Assembly (NCBI RefSeq): GCF_000661955.1
Contig: NZ_CP007597.1
Location: 4,573,728 to 4,637,727, forward strand
Length of the DNA: 64,000 bases
Source of the DNA: Stenotrophomonas rhizophila
GTDB taxonomy: Bacteria > Pseudomonadota > Gammaproteobacteria > Xanthomonadales > Xanthomonadaceae
Direction of reading: 5' to 3'
Both the position numbers and the translations under genes were made by a program. The notes beneath the pieces are model-generated. The model saw only the letters and a program-made list of their open reading frames with translations. It had not been told where the DNA came from and searched no databases. This document shows, piece after piece, positions 1-9,336 of this stretch (its first letter is position 1; every line of letters begins with the position of its first letter).

Positions 1-362
1 ACTTCGTCCACAGACGGGAAGTCGTTGGCCGGCAGGGTTGCCAGGGTGAATCGGCTGCGGCCTGCCTGCACGGTGATCTTGTCACCGGTCTGCGAGACGG
101 TGATCCGGCTGCCGTCGGGCAGGGCGCGGATGATCTCGAACAACTTGCGGGCGGGGATGGTGGTCTCGCCGTCCTGGGCATCTTCCACCGCGATCCGCGA
201 CACCATTTCCACTTCCAGGTCCGTACCGGTCAGCGACAGCTGCCCGTTCTGCACCTGGACCAGGAAATTTGCCAGAACCGGCAGGGTCTGGCGGCGTTCG
301 ACCACGTTGACGACTTGTGCCAACGGCTTGAGAAAGGCTTCGCGCTGCAGTGTGAAACGCAT
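1..362 (-). CDS. dnaN: DNA polymerase III beta sliding clamp, N-terminal part (cut by window edge)
   Basis: On the minus strand an ATG at 362 opens a frame that begins MRFTLQREAFLKPLAQVVNV and runs off the left edge after about 120 codons. The conserved clamp motifs RRQTLPVLANFL and the TIPARKLFEI segment are visible, so this is the first of the three clamp domains. DnaN forms the ring that tethers DNA polymerase III to DNA. It lies downstream of dnaA in the same direction, separated by the probable origin region, which is the usual dnaA-dnaN arrangement. The C-terminal two thirds lie outside the window. Confidence 0.97.
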   Translation of the reverse strand, partial: MRFTLQREAFLKPLAQVVNVVERRQTLPVLANFLVQVQNGQLSLTGTDLEVEMVSRIAVEDAQDGETTIPARKLFEIIRALPDGSRITVSQTGDKITVQAGRSRFTLATLPANDFPSVDE

Positions 363-526
363 GTGGTTCCGTGCCCCTATGCTTTAAAAAAATATGGAAT
401 AAATCAAAAGCTTGGTGGTGATGGTAGGAACAGAATCGCTGGAAAACACAGCTAAGTCTTTGTAAACAAAGAGGTTTCAGAGCCTGAAACCCTCTGCACT
501 ACTAACCCTCGGGGGGAGGGTGAAGC

Positions 527-535
527 TGTGGATAA
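527..535 (-). promoter_or_regulatory. DnaA box
   Basis: TGTGGATAA on the plus strand is a perfect TTATCCACA DnaA box on the minus strand. It faces the second box at 562-570, 26 bases away. Confidence 0.8.
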
Positions 536-561
536 ATCACCCGGGAAATTTACCCGATTTC

Positions 562-570
562 TTATCCACA
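562..570 (+). promoter_or_regulatory. DnaA box
   Basis: TTATCCACA, a perfect consensus box, lies just downstream of the dnaA stop codon (dnaA is on the minus strand) and in inverted orientation to the box at 527-535. Confidence 0.8.
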
Positions 571-638
571 CCCTGTCCCCTGCTTGCTACCGGATTCTGC
601 ACCGTTTTATGCGATGACGCCTGTGCGGCGTGCATGCA

Positions 639-1973
639 TCATTCGCTCAACTTCCGGATCAGCTTGTCCCAGTCTTCCCGCAACTTGCCGTCGGCTTCCA
701 TCAACGTCCGGATCTGACGGCAGGCATGCAGCACCGTGGTGTGGTCCCGGCCGGCAAAGGCATCGCCGATTTCCGGCAGGCTGTGCTCGGTGAGTTCCTT
801 GGTCAGCGCCATGGCTACCTGGCGCGGACGGGCCAGCGACCGGGTCCGACGCTTGGACAGCAGATCCTTGATCTGCAGCCCGTAGTAGTCGGCCACGGTT
901 TTCTGGATGTTGGGAATGCTGATCGCCTGCTGCTGGGCGCGCAGCAGGTCGCGCAGGGTTTCCTGCGCAAAATCAGTGGTGATCGCACGGCCGGTGAAGT
1001 TGGCGCGTGCGGCCAGGGTATTCAGCGCACCCTCGAGGTCGCGGACATTGGAGCGCATCTTCTTGGCAATCAGAAACGCCACATCGTCGGGAATCTCGGT
1101 GCCACGCTCACGTGCCTTGGCCAGCACGATCGCGGCGCGGGTCTCGAAGTCCGGCGGTTCGATGGCCACCGACAGGCCCCAGGCCAGGCGCGACTTGAGC
1201 CGTGCTTCCAGGCCCTCGACTTCGCGCGGGTACCGGTCGCAGGTCAGGATGATCTGCTGCTTGCCGTCGAACAGGGCATTGAACGTATGGAAGAACTCTT
1301 CCTGGGTACGGTCCTTGCCGGCGAAGAACTGGATGTCATCGATCAGCAGCGCGTCCACCTGCTGGAACTGGCGCTTGAACTGATCCATGGTTTTTTCCTG
1401 CAACGCCCGGATCATCGCGCTGAAGAACTGTTCCGAGCGCAGGTACAGGACCTTGGCAGCCGGATTGGCCTGGCGCATTGCATTGCCGGCCGCGAACATC
1501 AGGTGGGTCTTGCCCAGGCCGGTGCCGCCGTACAGCAGCAGCGGGTTGTGCGCCCGGTCACCCGGTTTCTGCGCCGCCTGGAACGCCGCGGCCAGGCCCA
1601 GCTGGTTGCTGCGGCCTTCCACGAAGTTGGCGAAGGTGTAGTGCGAATCCAGGTTGCCGGCGAACGGCACCAGCGGTTCGGCCGCCACGGCCGGGGCGCT
1701 GAAGCTCGGATTCGGCGCAATCTGCGCCTCCACGGCCCGCGGACGCGAGCCGATTTCAAGAAAAACGTCGCCGAAACCGGCGAAGTGCGCCAGCAGTTCC
1801 TTGATGCGCGGCAGGTACAGCTCGCGCACCTGGTCGACAATGAAGGCGTTTGGCGCATAAAGCACCAGGCTGTCCACGCGCAGATCGGCCTGCAGTGGCT
1901 TCAACCAGGTGTGAACATCCTCGGGCGGGAACTCCGCTTCGAGGCGTTCGAGACAACGGGACCAGGCATCCAT
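639..1973 (-). CDS. dnaA: Chromosomal replication initiator protein DnaA
   Basis: DnaA is the AAA+ ATPase that binds DnaA boxes and opens the origin. The 444-residue product starts [20 protein letters not shown], the typical domain I. Walker A (GGTGLGKTH) lies at about residues 149-157 and Walker B (LLIDDIQFF) at about 209-217. The C-terminal DNA-binding helix-turn-helix with the DnaA signature ([12 protein letters not shown]) is near residue 415. The open frame extends 41 codons upstream, but the extension is not DnaA-like, so the ATG at 1973 is chosen. DnaA boxes lie on both sides of the gene, at 527-570 and at 2099-2119, where autoregulation is likely. Confidence 0.98.
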   Translation of the reverse strand: MDAWSRCLERLEAEFPPEDVHTWLKPLQADLRVDSLVLYAPNAFIVDQVRELYLPRIKELLAHFAGFGDVFLEIGSRPRAVEAQIAPNPSFSAPAVAAEPLVPFAGNLDSHYTFANFVEGRSNQLGLAAAFQAAQKPGDRAHNPLLLYGGTGLGKTHLMFAAGNAMRQANPAAKVLYLRSEQFFSAMIRALQEKTMDQFKRQFQQVDALLIDDIQFFAGKDRTQEEFFHTFNALFDGKQQIILTCDRYPREVEGLEARLKSRLAWGLSVAIEPPDFETRAAIVLAKARERGTEIPDDVAFLIAKKMRSNVRDLEGALNTLAARANFTGRAITTDFAQETLRDLLRAQQQAISIPNIQKTVADYYGLQIKDLLSKRRTRSLARPRQVAMALTKELTEHSLPEIGDAFAGRDHTTVLHACRQIRTLMEADGKLREDWDKLIRKLSE

Positions 1974-2098
1974 CGGCAATAATCGTCTGGGGCCAGCGTA
2001 CAGGCGTAGGAAACCGCCGCACCGCAGGCCGGAAGGAGGGAAGAATGGATGGCGCAGACTACCACCGACGAGGGGGGCCGGGAATGGTTGTCCCAAAG

Positions 2099-2119
2099 TT
2101 ATTCACAAAATGATCCACA
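2099..2119 (+). promoter_or_regulatory. Pair of DnaA boxes upstream of dnaA
   Basis: TTATTCACA (2099-2107) matches the DnaA-box consensus TTATNCACA. TGATCCACA (2111-2119) differs from it at one base. The two lie in the same orientation, 12 bases apart start to start, in the 253-base gap between dnaA (minus) and rpmH (plus). They may serve dnaA autoregulation or be part of a two-part origin. The rest of this gap holds the rpmH promoter and no gene. Confidence 0.7.
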
Positions 2120-2159
2120 GCTATTGCACAGCCGGATGAAATCCCGTAGTGCCAGACAC

Positions 2160-2187
2160 TTGACGGCACCTTGGTCAGGTCTATAGA
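2160..2187 (+). promoter_or_regulatory. Probable sigma-70 promoter for rpmH-rnpA-yidC
   Basis: TTGACG (2160-2165) and TATAGA (2182-2187) are separated by 16 bases. Transcription would start about 30 bases before the rpmH ATG. No other good promoter is visible before the terminator after yidC, so the three genes are probably one unit. Confidence 0.65.
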
Positions 2188-2226
2188 ATTTCCGGTTCTT
2201 TCCGTCCCCTTCATATAGAGGCCCGC

Positions 2227-2367
2227 ATGGCCACCAAGCGCACTTTCCAACCCAGCAACCTCAAGCGTAAGCGCGACCATGGCTTCCGTGCCCGTATGAA
2301 GACCGCTGACGGCCGCAAGATCCTGTCGCGTCGCCGCGCCAAGGGCCGTAAAGTCCTGAGCGCTTGA
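2227..2367 (+). CDS. rpmH: 50S ribosomal protein L34
   Basis: The 46-residue product [20 protein letters not shown] and onward, ending KGRKVLSA, is a full-length bacterial L34. It is small, very basic, and carries the invariant [13 protein letters not shown] start and [12 protein letters not shown] core. It is a structural protein of the large ribosomal subunit. It lies divergently from dnaA and directly upstream of rnpA, the standard arrangement around bacterial origins. A GAGG ribosome-binding site precedes the ATG. Confidence 0.98.
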   Translation: MATKRTFQPSNLKRKRDHGFRARMKTADGRKILSRRRAKGRKVLSA

Positions 2368-2372
2368 TTGCA

Positions 2373-2864
2373 ATGCCGCTTCCCGCGGCAGACGCAATCC
2401 TGACTGTGAGCAGTTCCGACCCGCGCAAGCGATTTCCTCGCTCTGCGCGGGTTCGTACGCGTGCCGAATATACAACGGTCTTCAACGGCGCCCGCCGTGT
2501 GTCCGATCCGCTGATGACCCTGCACTGGCTGAAGAGCGATACGCCAGCCAGGTTGGGTCTCGCCGTGTCGCGCAAAGTCGATCCCCGAGCCGTGGGTCGC
2601 AACCGAGTGAAGCGTGTGCTGCGCGATGCCACACGCCACCTACGGCCGTGGATGAGTGCCGGCGATTTTGTCGTCGTTGCCCGTAGCGCCGCCCGTACCG
2701 CCAGCAATGCAGACATCCGTCAGGCCTTTGAACGCCTGCTGCGCCGCCTTGGCGCATTGCCCATGCCGGGCGCGGACGGCACAATGCCGCCGCCCCTGGG
2801 CGTTGCACCCCTTTCCCAGTCCGAGCCGGCCTCACCTGCCGGCCCCGTCGAGCCTGCCCGCTGA
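2373..2864 (+). CDS. rnpA: Ribonuclease P protein component
   Basis: This is the protein subunit of RNase P, which trims tRNA 5' ends. The family core is clear: [10 protein letters not shown] near the start, then LGLAVSRKV, then the RNR signature in [11 protein letters not shown]. The ATG at 2373 lies 5 bases after the rpmH stop. A TTG at 2364 or a GTG further in are possible alternative starts. The product is about 163 residues, longer than the usual ~120, because of a Pro/Ala-rich C-terminal tail of roughly 35-40 residues after the conserved RRLG. Its stop codon overlaps the yidC start by one base (TGATG). A separate yidD, often found at this spot, is absent. Confidence 0.95.
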   Translation: MPLPAADAILTVSSSDPRKRFPRSARVRTRAEYTTVFNGARRVSDPLMTLHWLKSDTPARLGLAVSRKVDPRAVGRNRVKRVLRDATRHLRPWMSAGDFVVVARSAARTASNADIRQAFERLLRRLGALPMPGADGTMPPPLGVAPLSQSEPASPAGPVEPAR

Positions 2865-4564
2865 TGAACCAGACCCGCGTTTTCCTGATTTTTGCCTGGC
2901 TGATGGTGGCCGTGTTGCTGTGGATGGAGTGGGGCCGCGACAAGGCCGCGCCGGCCACCCCGACGGTGGCTGCCCAGACCCAGGCGACCGTGCCGGGTGC
3001 CGCCGGGTCGGTCCCGGGCGCGACGGTGCCACAGGCCCCGGGCAGCGCACCGGCCAACCAGCCGGCCGCCCAGGCCCAGGCCGGCGCCGCCCGCGTGACC
3101 GTCACCACCGACGTCCTGCGCCTGGTGCTGGACGGTGGCACGGTGCTGGACGCCGAGCTGCTGCAGTTCCCGCAGACCAAGGCCGACGGCAGCCCGCCGG
3201 TGCGCCTGCTGACCGAAGAGAGCACGCACCCGTATCGCGCGGTGAGCGGCTGGACCAGTCAGGACAAGAGCATGCCGGTGCCCGAAGCCAATGGCTTCAA
3301 GCTGGTCGGCGACAGCCGCGACTTCGTGCTGGGCAAAGACCAGAAGGAACTGCAGATCCCGTTCGTGTGGAACGGTCCCAACGGCGTGACCATTCGCCGT
3401 ACCTACACCCTGGGCCGCAACGAGTACGCGATCAAGGTGAAGGACGAAGTGGTCAACGGCAGCACCGCGCCGTGGAACGGCTACGTGTACCGCACCCTGG
3501 ACCGCACCCCGACCATCCTGTCGCGCAGCATGACCAACCCGGACTCGTTCAGCTTCAACGGCGCGACCTGGTTCAGCCCGCAGGACGGCTATGAGCGTCG
3601 CGCGTTCAAGGATTACCTGGACGACGGCAACCTCAACCGCACCATCACCGGCGGCTGGCTGGCGATGCTGCAGCACCACTTCTTCACCGCGTGGATCCCG
3701 CAGCCGGACCAGGCCGCCAACTACGTGCTGTCCCAGCATGACGGTCGCGACCAGATCCAGGCCACCGGCCCGGCCTTCACCGTGGCCGCCGGCCAGCAGG
3801 CCAGCACCGAGGCACGTCTGTGGGTGGGCCCGAAGCTGGTCAACCTGCTCGCCAAGGAAGACGTGAAGGGCCTGGACCGCGTGGTCGACTACAGCCGCTT
3901 CTCGCTTATGGCCATCATCGGCCAGGGCCTGTTCTGGGTGTTGAACCAGGTCCACAAGGTGGTCAACAACTGGGGCTGGGCCATCGTCGGCCTGGTGGTG
4001 CTGCTGAAGCTGGTGCTGTATCCGCTGTCGGCGGTGCAGTACAAGAGTGGCGCCAAGATGCGTCGCTTCCAGCCGCGCATCGCGCAGCTCAAGGAACGCT
4101 ATGGCGATGACCGCCAGAAGTTCCAGACCGCGATGATGGAGCTGTACAAGAAGGAAAAGATCAACCCGATGGGCGGCTGCCTGCCGATCCTGATCCAGAT
4201 GCCGATCTTCTTCGCCCTGTACTGGGTGCTGGTGGAATCGGTGGAACTGCGCCAGGCGCCGTGGCTGGGCTGGATCCAGGATCTGACCGCACGCGACCCG
4301 TACTTCATCCTGCCGGTGATCAACGTGGCGGTGATGTGGGCCACGCAGAAGCTGACCCCGGCGCCGGGCATGGACCCGATGCAGGCCAAGATGATGCAGA
4401 TGATGCCGCTGGTGTTCGGCGTCATGATGGCCTTCATGCCGTCCGGCCTGGTGCTGTACTGGGTGGTCAACGGTGGCCTGGGCCTGCTGCAGCAGTGGTG
4501 GATGACCAAGCGCCACGGCAGCGACCCGGTGCCGGCCACCACCGCGCCGATCAAAAAGAAATAA
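2864..4564 (+). CDS. yidC: Membrane protein insertase YidC
   Basis: YidC inserts proteins into the inner membrane, alone or with SecYEG. The 566-residue protein has an N-terminal signal anchor ([18 protein letters not shown]), a short Ala/Pro/Gln-rich linker, a periplasmic beta-sandwich domain (about residues 70-330) and the conserved five-helix insertase core (about 340-545). The core contains the hallmark [20 protein letters not shown] and [10 protein letters not shown] segments, and the protein ends in a basic KKK tail. This is the long Gram-negative form. It is translationally coupled to rnpA by a one-base overlap and followed by a strong terminator. Confidence 0.98.
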   Translation: MNQTRVFLIFAWLMVAVLLWMEWGRDKAAPATPTVAAQTQATVPGAAGSVPGATVPQAPGSAPANQPAAQAQAGAARVTVTTDVLRLVLDGGTVLDAELLQFPQTKADGSPPVRLLTEESTHPYRAVSGWTSQDKSMPVPEANGFKLVGDSRDFVLGKDQKELQIPFVWNGPNGVTIRRTYTLGRNEYAIKVKDEVVNGSTAPWNGYVYRTLDRTPTILSRSMTNPDSFSFNGATWFSPQDGYERRAFKDYLDDGNLNRTITGGWLAMLQHHFFTAWIPQPDQAANYVLSQHDGRDQIQATGPAFTVAAGQQASTEARLWVGPKLVNLLAKEDVKGLDRVVDYSRFSLMAIIGQGLFWVLNQVHKVVNNWGWAIVGLVVLLKLVLYPLSAVQYKSGAKMRRFQPRIAQLKERYGDDRQKFQTAMMELYKKEKINPMGGCLPILIQMPIFFALYWVLVESVELRQAPWLGWIQDLTARDPYFILPVINVAVMWATQKLTPAPGMDPMQAKMMQMMPLVFGVMMAFMPSGLVLYWVVNGGLGLLQQWWMTKRHGSDPVPATTAPIKKK

Positions 4565-4590
4565 AACCGACCCCTGGTTGGTTGCCCCTG

Positions 4591-4616
4591 AAAAACCCGC
4601 CATCCGGCGGGTTTTT
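4591..4616 (+). terminator. Rho-independent terminator after yidC
   Basis: An 11-bp perfect stem, AAAAACCCGCC / GGCGGGTTTTT, with an ATCC loop, is followed by more T. It ends the rpmH-rnpA-yidC unit. It also shows that the next gene starts downstream of it. Confidence 0.9.
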
Positions 4617-4670
4617 CTTTGGCGGCGATACAATCCCCGCCACCGTTGCCGCGTTTCCCCGAGTCCCCCC

Positions 4671-7349
4671 ATGCCCCCTGCGTCGTCGCTGTTCCGTCTG
4701 CCCGTGCCCGTGCTGCTGCTGACCTTGGCGATGGCCGGTTGTGGCCGGCAGGACGCGACCGACTTCCAGACGCCGGCCACGCCCCGCGCGCAGGCGGCCG
4801 CCGCCGCCGCGGATCCGGCGGCCGCGCCGCTGTTGGCGGCCTTGCAGAAGCAGCTCGACGGCCACCGCCGCATCATCGTGCTGCTGGCCGACGAGGCGCA
4901 GCAGTCGCCGGCCGATCGCGCCACCTCCAGCCGCATCGGCCAGCAGCTGTTCCACGACGGCCTGGCGCAGCGCGCCGCCATCGCCGCCCAGTTCGACACG
5001 CTGCTGCGCAGCCCGAGCCCGCAACGCTTCGCCTCCCTGGGCACGGTGCTGGACTACATCGAATCGGCGCCGGACCTGTTCGATGCCGACCGCCTGGCCT
5101 TCCGCGAAGTACTGCGCGACCTGCACGAGCGCGTGGGCAAGGATTCCTCGCTGCCTGCGGTGAAGCTGCACCAGCGGATCGGGGAAGACCTGGAGGCGCT
5201 GGATGAGATCGAGCGCACCTACAACCAGGAAATCACCCGCATCTTCAGCCGCTTCGACCGCACCCGGGCAATCGCGCTCAAGCGCGAGAAGTGGGACGAC
5301 TACATCACCCACCTGCACGCGCAGTACCGCCGCGCCGACATCCTGCGCGACTACGGCGTGATCGAGCCGTACCCGATGTCGATGAAGGACAGCGACCGCG
5401 AGATCTTCGGCCGCGACCTGCCGCCCAAGACCGTGGTGCTCACCTTCGACGATGGCCCGCACAAGGCCTACACCGACGAAGTGGTGGCCATCCTGCAGCG
5501 CTACGACGTGCCCGGTGTGTTCTTCGAAGTGGGCCGCAACCTCGGTCAAGTGCAGGCCGATGGCAAGGTCACGCTGGGCCCGCTGGCCGGCATCAGCCGC
5601 AACCTGATGGAACAGGGCTACGCAGTGGGCAACCACAGCCTGACCCACGCGCAGCTGTCGCGCACCACCGGCGATGCGCTGCGCGAGCAGGTGCTGTCCA
5701 CCGACACACTGCTCAAGGACGTGGATGACAAGCGCGCGCCGCTGTTCCGCTTCCCGTACGGCGCGCGCAACGCTGAAGGCCTGCAGCTGCTCAACGAGGC
5801 CGGGCTGAAGTCGATCATGTGGAACATCGACTCGATGGACTGGGCCGACCCGGTGCCCGAGTCGATCGTGCAGCGCGTGGTCGACCAGGTGCAGAAGGAA
5901 CAGCGCGGCATCATCCTGTTCCACGACATCCATGACCGCGCGGTCAAGGCGCTGCCGCAGATCCTGGACCGGCTGATTGCCGATGGCTACCAGTTCGCCG
6001 GCTGGAATGGCCGCGACTTCAGCGTGGCCCGCCCGCGCAAGGGCGCCAGCAGCACGGCCACCGTCACCACCGGCTACCAGAAGTCCTGGGCGATCGTGAT
6101 CGGCATCGATGACTACGCCAAGTGGCCGAAGCTGGAGTACGCCAGCCACGATGCACAGGCCATCGCCGACACCCTGACCGGGCAGTTCGGCTTCCCGTCG
6201 TCGCAGGTGATCGTGCTGAAGAACCAGCAGGCCACCCGCAACAATATCCTGGCCGCCTTCCATGATCGCCTGGCCGATGACCGCACCGGGCGCGATGACC
6301 GGGTGTTCGTGTTCTTCGCCGGCCATGGCGCCACCCGCCGCCTGGCCTCGGGCCGTGACCTGGGCTACATCATCCCGGTGGATTCCAACCCGGATGAGTT
6401 CGCCACCGATGCCATCGCGATGACCGACATCCAGAACATCGCCGAGAGCATGCAGGCCAAGCACGTGATGTTCGTGATGGACGCCTGCTACAGCGGCCTC
6501 GGCCTGACCCGCGGCGGGCCCTCGTCGTCGGCGTTCCTGCGCGAGAACGCACGCCGCAGCGCGCGCCAGATGCTCACCGCCGGTGGCGCCGACCAGCAGG
6601 TGGCCGATGCCGGCCCGAACGGCCATTCGGTGTTCACCTGGGTGTTGCTGCAGGCCCTGGCCGGCAAGGGCGACCTCAACGGCGACGGACTGATCACCGG
6701 CACCGAGCTGGCCGCGTACGTGGCCCCGGCCGTGTCGGCGGTGTCGCAGCAGACGCCCGCCTTTGGCAGCCTGCCGGGGTCGCAGGGCGGCGAGTTCGTG
6801 TTCCAGGTGCCCGACAGCCAGGAATACCTCACCGCCGATACCCGCCAGTTGTCGGCCGACGCCATCGCGTTGAACAACAAGGTCGACGCGGCGCAGGACG
6901 CCAAGGGCAAGGACGAAGCGCCGGTGACCGTGGCCGACCTGCAGGGCGGCAAGAGCACGCTGGTGGTGCCGGCGGCTGCGCCGACGTCCGACCGCCAGCG
7001 CGCGCAGCAGGCCAACGACCGCGGCCTGCAGTTGTACCGCGAGAAGCGCTACGACGAGGCAGTGGCCCAGTTCACCGAAGCGCTGAAGCTGCGTCCGGAC
7101 TTCGCCCAGGCCGCCAACAACCTGGGCTTCGTGTACTACCGGCAGCAGCGTTATGCCGAAGCGGCACGCTGGCTGGAGAACACCTTGAAGATCGATCCCT
7201 CGCGGGCGGTGGCCCACTTCAACCTGGGCGACGCCTACTTCCATGCCGGCGACAAGGCCAAGGCCAAGCAGGCCTACAGCACCTACCTGGCCCTGCAACC
7301 GCAGGGCAGCGCCGCGGCCCAGGCCCGCGCCCAGCTGGAGAAGCTCTGA
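4671..7349 (+). CDS. Lipoprotein fusing a NodB polysaccharide deacetylase, a caspase-like (C14) domain and TPRs
   Basis: The 892-residue product starts at the ATG at 4671, downstream of the yidC terminator. Its signal peptide ends in a lipobox-like MAGC, so it is probably a lipoprotein outside the cytoplasm. After a helical region (about 40-245) comes a NodB-type deacetylase domain (about 250-446) with TFDDGPH, NHSLTH, FRFPYGARN and ILFHDIHD. A caspase/metacaspase domain follows (about 470-710), with the catalytic His in FFAGHG (about 548-553) and Cys in DACYSG (about 604-609). An EF-hand-like DLNGDGLITGTEL is at about 668-680, and TPR repeats fill about 778-880. Both sets of catalytic residues are present. 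The substrates are unknown. mnmE follows 3 bases after the stop. Confidence 0.9.
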   Translation: MPPASSLFRLPVPVLLLTLAMAGCGRQDATDFQTPATPRAQAAAAAADPAAAPLLAALQKQLDGHRRIIVLLADEAQQSPADRATSSRIGQQLFHDGLAQRAAIAAQFDTLLRSPSPQRFASLGTVLDYIESAPDLFDADRLAFREVLRDLHERVGKDSSLPAVKLHQRIGEDLEALDEIERTYNQEITRIFSRFDRTRAIALKREKWDDYITHLHAQYRRADILRDYGVIEPYPMSMKDSDREIFGRDLPPKTVVLTFDDGPHKAYTDEVVAILQRYDVPGVFFEVGRNLGQVQADGKVTLGPLAGISRNLMEQGYAVGNHSLTHAQLSRTTGDALREQVLSTDTLLKDVDDKRAPLFRFPYGARNAEGLQLLNEAGLKSIMWNIDSMDWADPVPESIVQRVVDQVQKEQRGIILFHDIHDRAVKALPQILDRLIADGYQFAGWNGRDFSVARPRKGASSTATVTTGYQKSWAIVIGIDDYAKWPKLEYASHDAQAIADTLTGQFGFPSSQVIVLKNQQATRNNILAAFHDRLADDRTGRDDRVFVFFAGHGATRRLASGRDLGYIIPVDSNPDEFATDAIAMTDIQNIAESMQAKHVMFVMDACYSGLGLTRGGPSSSAFLRENARRSARQMLTAGGADQQVADAGPNGHSVFTWVLLQALAGKGDLNGDGLITGTELAAYVAPAVSAVSQQTPAFGSLPGSQGGEFVFQVPDSQEYLTADTRQLSADAIALNNKVDAAQDAKGKDEAPVTVADLQGGKSTLVVPAAAPTSDRQRAQQANDRGLQLYREKRYDEAVAQFTEALKLRPDFAQAANNLGFVYYRQQRYAEAARWLENTLKIDPSRAVAHFNLGDAYFHAGDKAKAKQAYSTYLALQPQGSAAAQARAQLEKL

Positions 7350-7352
7350 GCG

Positions 7353-8702
7353 ATGACCACCCCGTCCAACATCGACACCGTCGTTGCCATCGCCACCGCG
7401 CCCGGTGCCGGCGGCGTCGGCATGCTGCGCCTGAGCGGCCCGCGTGCGCGCGGCATCGCCGATGCCATCGGCGTGCGCACGATGCAGCCGCGACAGGCGC
7501 ATTACGCCCGTTTCCGCGATGCGCAGGGCGAGGTGATCGACGATGGCATCGCGCTGTGGTTCCCGGCCCCCCACAGCTTCACCGGCGAAGACGTGGTGGA
7601 ACTGCAGGGCCATGGCAGCCCGGTGGTGTTGCAGCAGCTGGTCGCGCGCTGCATCGCGCTGGGCGCGCGGCAGGCCCGGCCGGGTGAATTCAGCGAGCGC
7701 GCCTTCCTCAACGGCAAGCTCGACCTGGCCCAGGCCGAAGCCATCGCCGACCTGATCGCGGCCAGCGATACCCGCGCAGCGCGCGCTGCGCGGCGGTCGC
7801 TGGACGGGGTGTTCTCGCGCCGCGTGGACGAGGTGGCAGAACAGCTTGTTCTGCTCCGCATCCATGTTGAAGCGGCGATCGACTTCGCCGACGAGCCGCT
7901 GGACACGCTGGGCGGCGAACAGGTGCGGGCCGGATTGGGCCAGGCGCTGCGCGCGCTGGGGCAGCTGCGCGACGATGCCGAGCGCGGCCGCAAGCTGCGC
8001 GATGGCCTGCATGCGGTGCTGGTGGGCCCGCCGAACGCCGGCAAGAGCTCGCTGCTCAACGCATTGGCCGGCAGCGAGCGCGCCATCGTCACCGACATCG
8101 CCGGCACCACCCGCGACACCCTGCGTGAAACCATCCGCATCGATGGCCTCGAACTGACCCTGGTCGACACCGCCGGCCTGCGCGACGGCGGCGACGCGAT
8201 CGAGCGCGAAGGCATGCGCCGCGCACACGTGGAGATGCAGCGCACCGACCTGGCCATCATCGTGCTCGACGCCCGCGACCCGCAGGCCGGGCATGCCGCG
8301 GTGGCCGACGCCCTGGCCGGCGTGCCGCAGCAGCTGTGGATCCACAACAAGAGCGACCTGCTGGAGCACCTTCCCGGCGACAGCGAGGCGAACGTCGTCC
8401 ACGTCTCCGCCGCCACCGGCCAGGGCCTGGACCGCCTGCACGCCCGCCTGCGCGAACTGGCCAGCGGCAGCGCCGGCGACAGCGTGGACGGCGAGTTCTC
8501 CGCCCGCGCCCGCCATGTGGAGGCCATCGTGCTGGCCATCGGCCACGCCGAGCGCGCCGAAGCCGAGCTGGTCCACGAACACCTGGAGCTGGCCGCCGAG
8601 GAACTGCGCCTGGCGCATGAGGCACTGGGCGAGATCACCGGGCGGATGAGCGCCGATGATCTGCTGGGGCGGATCTTCTCCAGCTTCTGCATCGGGAAGT
8701 AG
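7353..8702 (+). CDS. mnmE: tRNA uridine-5-carboxymethylaminomethyl(34) synthesis GTPase MnmE
   Basis: With MnmG, MnmE installs the cmnm5 modification at the wobble uridine of certain tRNAs. The 449-residue protein has the N-terminal folate-binding domain ([20 protein letters not shown]), a GTPase domain inserted in the helical domain with G1 GPPNAGKSS (about 225), G2 TTRDT, G3 DTAGLRD and G4 NKSD, and the invariant C-terminal FCIGK with the catalytic cysteine. It lies 3 bases after the deacetylase-caspase gene and is probably read from the same transcript. Its position near rpmH-yidC is conserved in gammaproteobacteria. Confidence 0.98.
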   Translation: MTTPSNIDTVVAIATAPGAGGVGMLRLSGPRARGIADAIGVRTMQPRQAHYARFRDAQGEVIDDGIALWFPAPHSFTGEDVVELQGHGSPVVLQQLVARCIALGARQARPGEFSERAFLNGKLDLAQAEAIADLIAASDTRAARAARRSLDGVFSRRVDEVAEQLVLLRIHVEAAIDFADEPLDTLGGEQVRAGLGQALRALGQLRDDAERGRKLRDGLHAVLVGPPNAGKSSLLNALAGSERAIVTDIAGTTRDTLRETIRIDGLELTLVDTAGLRDGGDAIEREGMRRAHVEMQRTDLAIIVLDARDPQAGHAAVADALAGVPQQLWIHNKSDLLEHLPGDSEANVVHVSAATGQGLDRLHARLRELASGSAGDSVDGEFSARARHVEAIVLAIGHAERAEAELVHEHLELAAEELRLAHEALGEITGRMSADDLLGRIFSSFCIGK

Positions 8703-8818
8703 GGGCTATGATCGTCAGCGCCGAAAGTGCGTCATCAGACACACCTTGCCGGCGTTAGACCGACCAGACTCCCCGGAGTACGCCCCAGTCGCGTGACAGC
8801 CCCTTTGAGGATCCGGTG

Positions 8819-9205
8819 ATGGGCACGACAACATTGATCCGCAACAGTACTGTCGAGTTCCTGATCTTCACCAGCCAGACGGGCGATCAGAGCATCGAGG
8901 CCCGTTACGAGGACGATTCGATCTGGCTGTCGCAGAAGCGGATGGCCGCGTTGTTCGGCGTGGACGTTCGGACGGTCAATGAACATCTGAAGAATATCTT
9001 TGACAGCGAAGAGCTGACCCCAGCGGCAACCCTCCGGAAATTCCGGATAGTTCAGCAGGAAGGCAGCCGCACGGTGTCCCGAGGCGTGGACCACTACAAC
9101 CTCGATGCCATCAGCCCGCGATTGTTCGAAAGTGATTTCGACAAGGTGATAAAGGCGGTGGAAGCGGTTGGTAGCGCATCAGGGCAGCCCGGCGAGGATT
9201 CCTGA
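8819..9205 (+). pseudogene. Truncated RhuM-like (virulence protein RhuM family) gene
   Basis: The first ~95 residues match the RhuM family: an IEARYEDDSIWLSQKRMAAL winged-helix-like start, VNEHLKNIFDSEEL, then HYNLDAIS. Full-length family members run to roughly 330 residues, but here the frame jumps after YNLDAI to RLFESDFDKVIKAVEAVG and stops. That tail resembles a family C-terminus, which suggests an in-frame internal deletion of about 200 codons. A GTG (8816) directly precedes the ATG. RhuM genes usually sit in mobile or accessory islands, so this is probably the scar of an old insertion after mnmE. A working short protein cannot be excluded. Confidence 0.7.
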
Positions 9206-9336
9206 AGCCGGTTCTGCCACGTCCATCGGCCCTTCCGCGTGCCGTTTCTTCCCCCTGTCACACCGCACCACCACAATGCGCCGGTCCATCCACGCCCGGC
9301 CGCGTTGGCGCGGGCCGCATCAAACAGGGGTTTGCA

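Larger units (their letters stand above)
363..638. other. dnaA-dnaN intergenic region, probable core of oriC
   Basis: These 276 bases between dnaA and dnaN hold no gene. They contain an A/T-rich stretch at about 382-410 (a candidate unwinding element), two hairpins (458-471, CTTTGT/ACAAAG; 473-491, GGTTTCAG/CTGAAACC) and two perfect DnaA boxes in opposite orientation (527-535 and 562-570). In several gammaproteobacteria the functional origin lies next to dnaA, so this is the best candidate. That the region acts as an origin is inference from content and position. It must also hold the dnaN promoter, which I could not place. Confidence 0.75.

Noticed and set aside
630..1982. Long plus-strand open frame opposite dnaA
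   Set aside because: dnaA is certain on the other strand. The plus-strand product has no family features.
2121..2130. A further DnaA-box-like sequence (CTATTGCACA)
   Set aside because: It has too many differences from TTATNCACA to count.
4551..8618. A 1355-codon open frame on the minus strand opposite the deacetylase-caspase and mnmE genes
   Set aside because: It is a shadow frame produced by high GC content. The plus-strand proteins have clear domains, while this frame is rich in Val, Gln, His, Gly and Arg without recognisable motifs. It also runs through the yidC terminator.
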